Shown here piece by piece: positions 4,936 through 5,213 of a stretch of DNA of 5,213 bases; the first letter of the stretch is position 1; the number at the start of each line of letters is the position of its first letter. The notes under the pieces were generated by a model, which worked only from the letters and a program-made list of their open reading frames with translations, was not told the DNA's origin and did not search any database. Location of the stretch: positions 1 to 5,213 of the forward strand of contig CAZTBG010000091.1 of the NCBI GenBank assembly GCA_964611805.1, read 5' to 3'. Origin of the DNA: W589 sp964611805 (GTDB lineage Bacteria > Chloroflexota > Dehalococcoidia > Dehalococcoidales > Fen-1064). A program made the position numbers and the translations under genes.

Positions 4936-5213
4936 TTGCTACTCGAGCTAAGGGTCAGAGACATCGGCATCATCGAGGATATAAACTGGAGCCTGGGCCC
5001 GGGGCTCAACGTTATTACCGGTGAGACCGGGGCGGGGAAGTCCCTGGTGATTGATGCCGTTGAGTCCCTGCTGGGGAGCAAGCCAGACGAAGAGATGATA
5101 CGGCACGGTGCCGACGAGGCCCGTATTGAGGGCGTCTTTACCATATCCCACAATGATAAACTTGCCGCACTACGAGAAATACTGGTGGAAAAGGGACTCG
5201 CCGCCGATGAAGA
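4936..5213 (+). CDS. recN: DNA repair protein RecN, N-terminal part (cut by window edge)
   Basis: RecN is an SMC-like ATPase that acts on DNA double-strand breaks, holding broken ends and helping RecA-dependent repair. Only the first 92 codons of an expected 550-580 are present. They begin MLLELRVRDIGIIEDI, the usual RecN opening, with a start at TTG 4936 and GGAGG seven bases upstream. The Walker A motif GETGAGKS is intact at 29-36, followed by LVIDAVESLLG, and residues 54-70 (MIRHGADEARIEGVFTI) match the next conserved stretch. I looked for a LexA box, since recN is SOS-controlled in many bacteria. The GGAAC around 4874 has no matching right arm, so none is claimed. The promoter is uncertain: TAAAAT at 4883-4888 is the best -10 candidate, without a clear -35. 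SMC-type paralogues such as SbcC are less likely because the first 20 residues are RecN-like. Confidence 0.95.
   Translation, partial: MLLELRVRDIGIIEDINWSLGPGLNVITGETGAGKSLVIDAVESLLGSKPDEEMIRHGADEARIEGVFTISHNDKLAALREILVEKGLAADE

Overview
The window looks like chromosomal DNA of an anaerobic Chloroflexota bacterium, most likely the Dehalococcoidia or a close relative. This rests on the gene set (a TraR/DksA-lspA-rluD-like cluster, paired PAC2-family proteins and recN), the mixed use of GTG and TTG starts, and a style of G/C-run palindromic repeat that I associate from memory with that group. The assignment is an inference; there is no rRNA or other marker in the window.

Layout. (1) Positions 1-1550, minus strand: a compact three-gene unit transcribed leftward, in order a DksA/TraR-type C4 zinc-finger protein, LspA (lipoprotein signal peptidase), and an RluA/RluD-type 23S rRNA pseudouridine synthase cut by the left edge. 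The first two genes overlap by 29 bases and the second and third are 8 bases apart. (2) Positions 1551-1840: a divergent control region with a good minus-strand promoter, a weaker plus-strand promoter, a possible operator, and a leader that can fold into two competing hairpins, one of which covers the ribosome binding site of the next gene. (3) Positions 1841-2536, plus strand: a 231-residue soluble protein that I do not recognise with confidence. (4) Positions 2549-4293, minus strand: two tandem, translationally coupled PAC2-family paralogues (299 and 281 residues) with a well-formed sigma-70-type promoter in front. They converge on the gene in (3) with only 12 bases between stop codons. (5) Positions 4294-4935: a long divergent intergenic region with two full copies and one partial copy of a palindromic repeat and no credible gene. 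(6) Positions 4936-5213, plus strand: the first 92 codons of recN, with a TTG start and an intact Walker A motif.

How the parts fit. The left operon joins membrane lipoprotein maturation (LspA) with ribosome modification (the pseudouridine synthase) and a small putative transcription regulator, a housekeeping grouping. The PAC2 pair probably makes a heteromeric complex, since the second copy has lost the glycine-rich motifs kept by the first. RecN starts an independent DNA-repair unit. No mobile-element gene, CRISPR array, tRNA or rRNA was seen. The parts most worth a second look are the uncharacterised protein with its switch-like leader, the asymmetric PAC2 pair, and the repeat family in the PAC2/recN gap.
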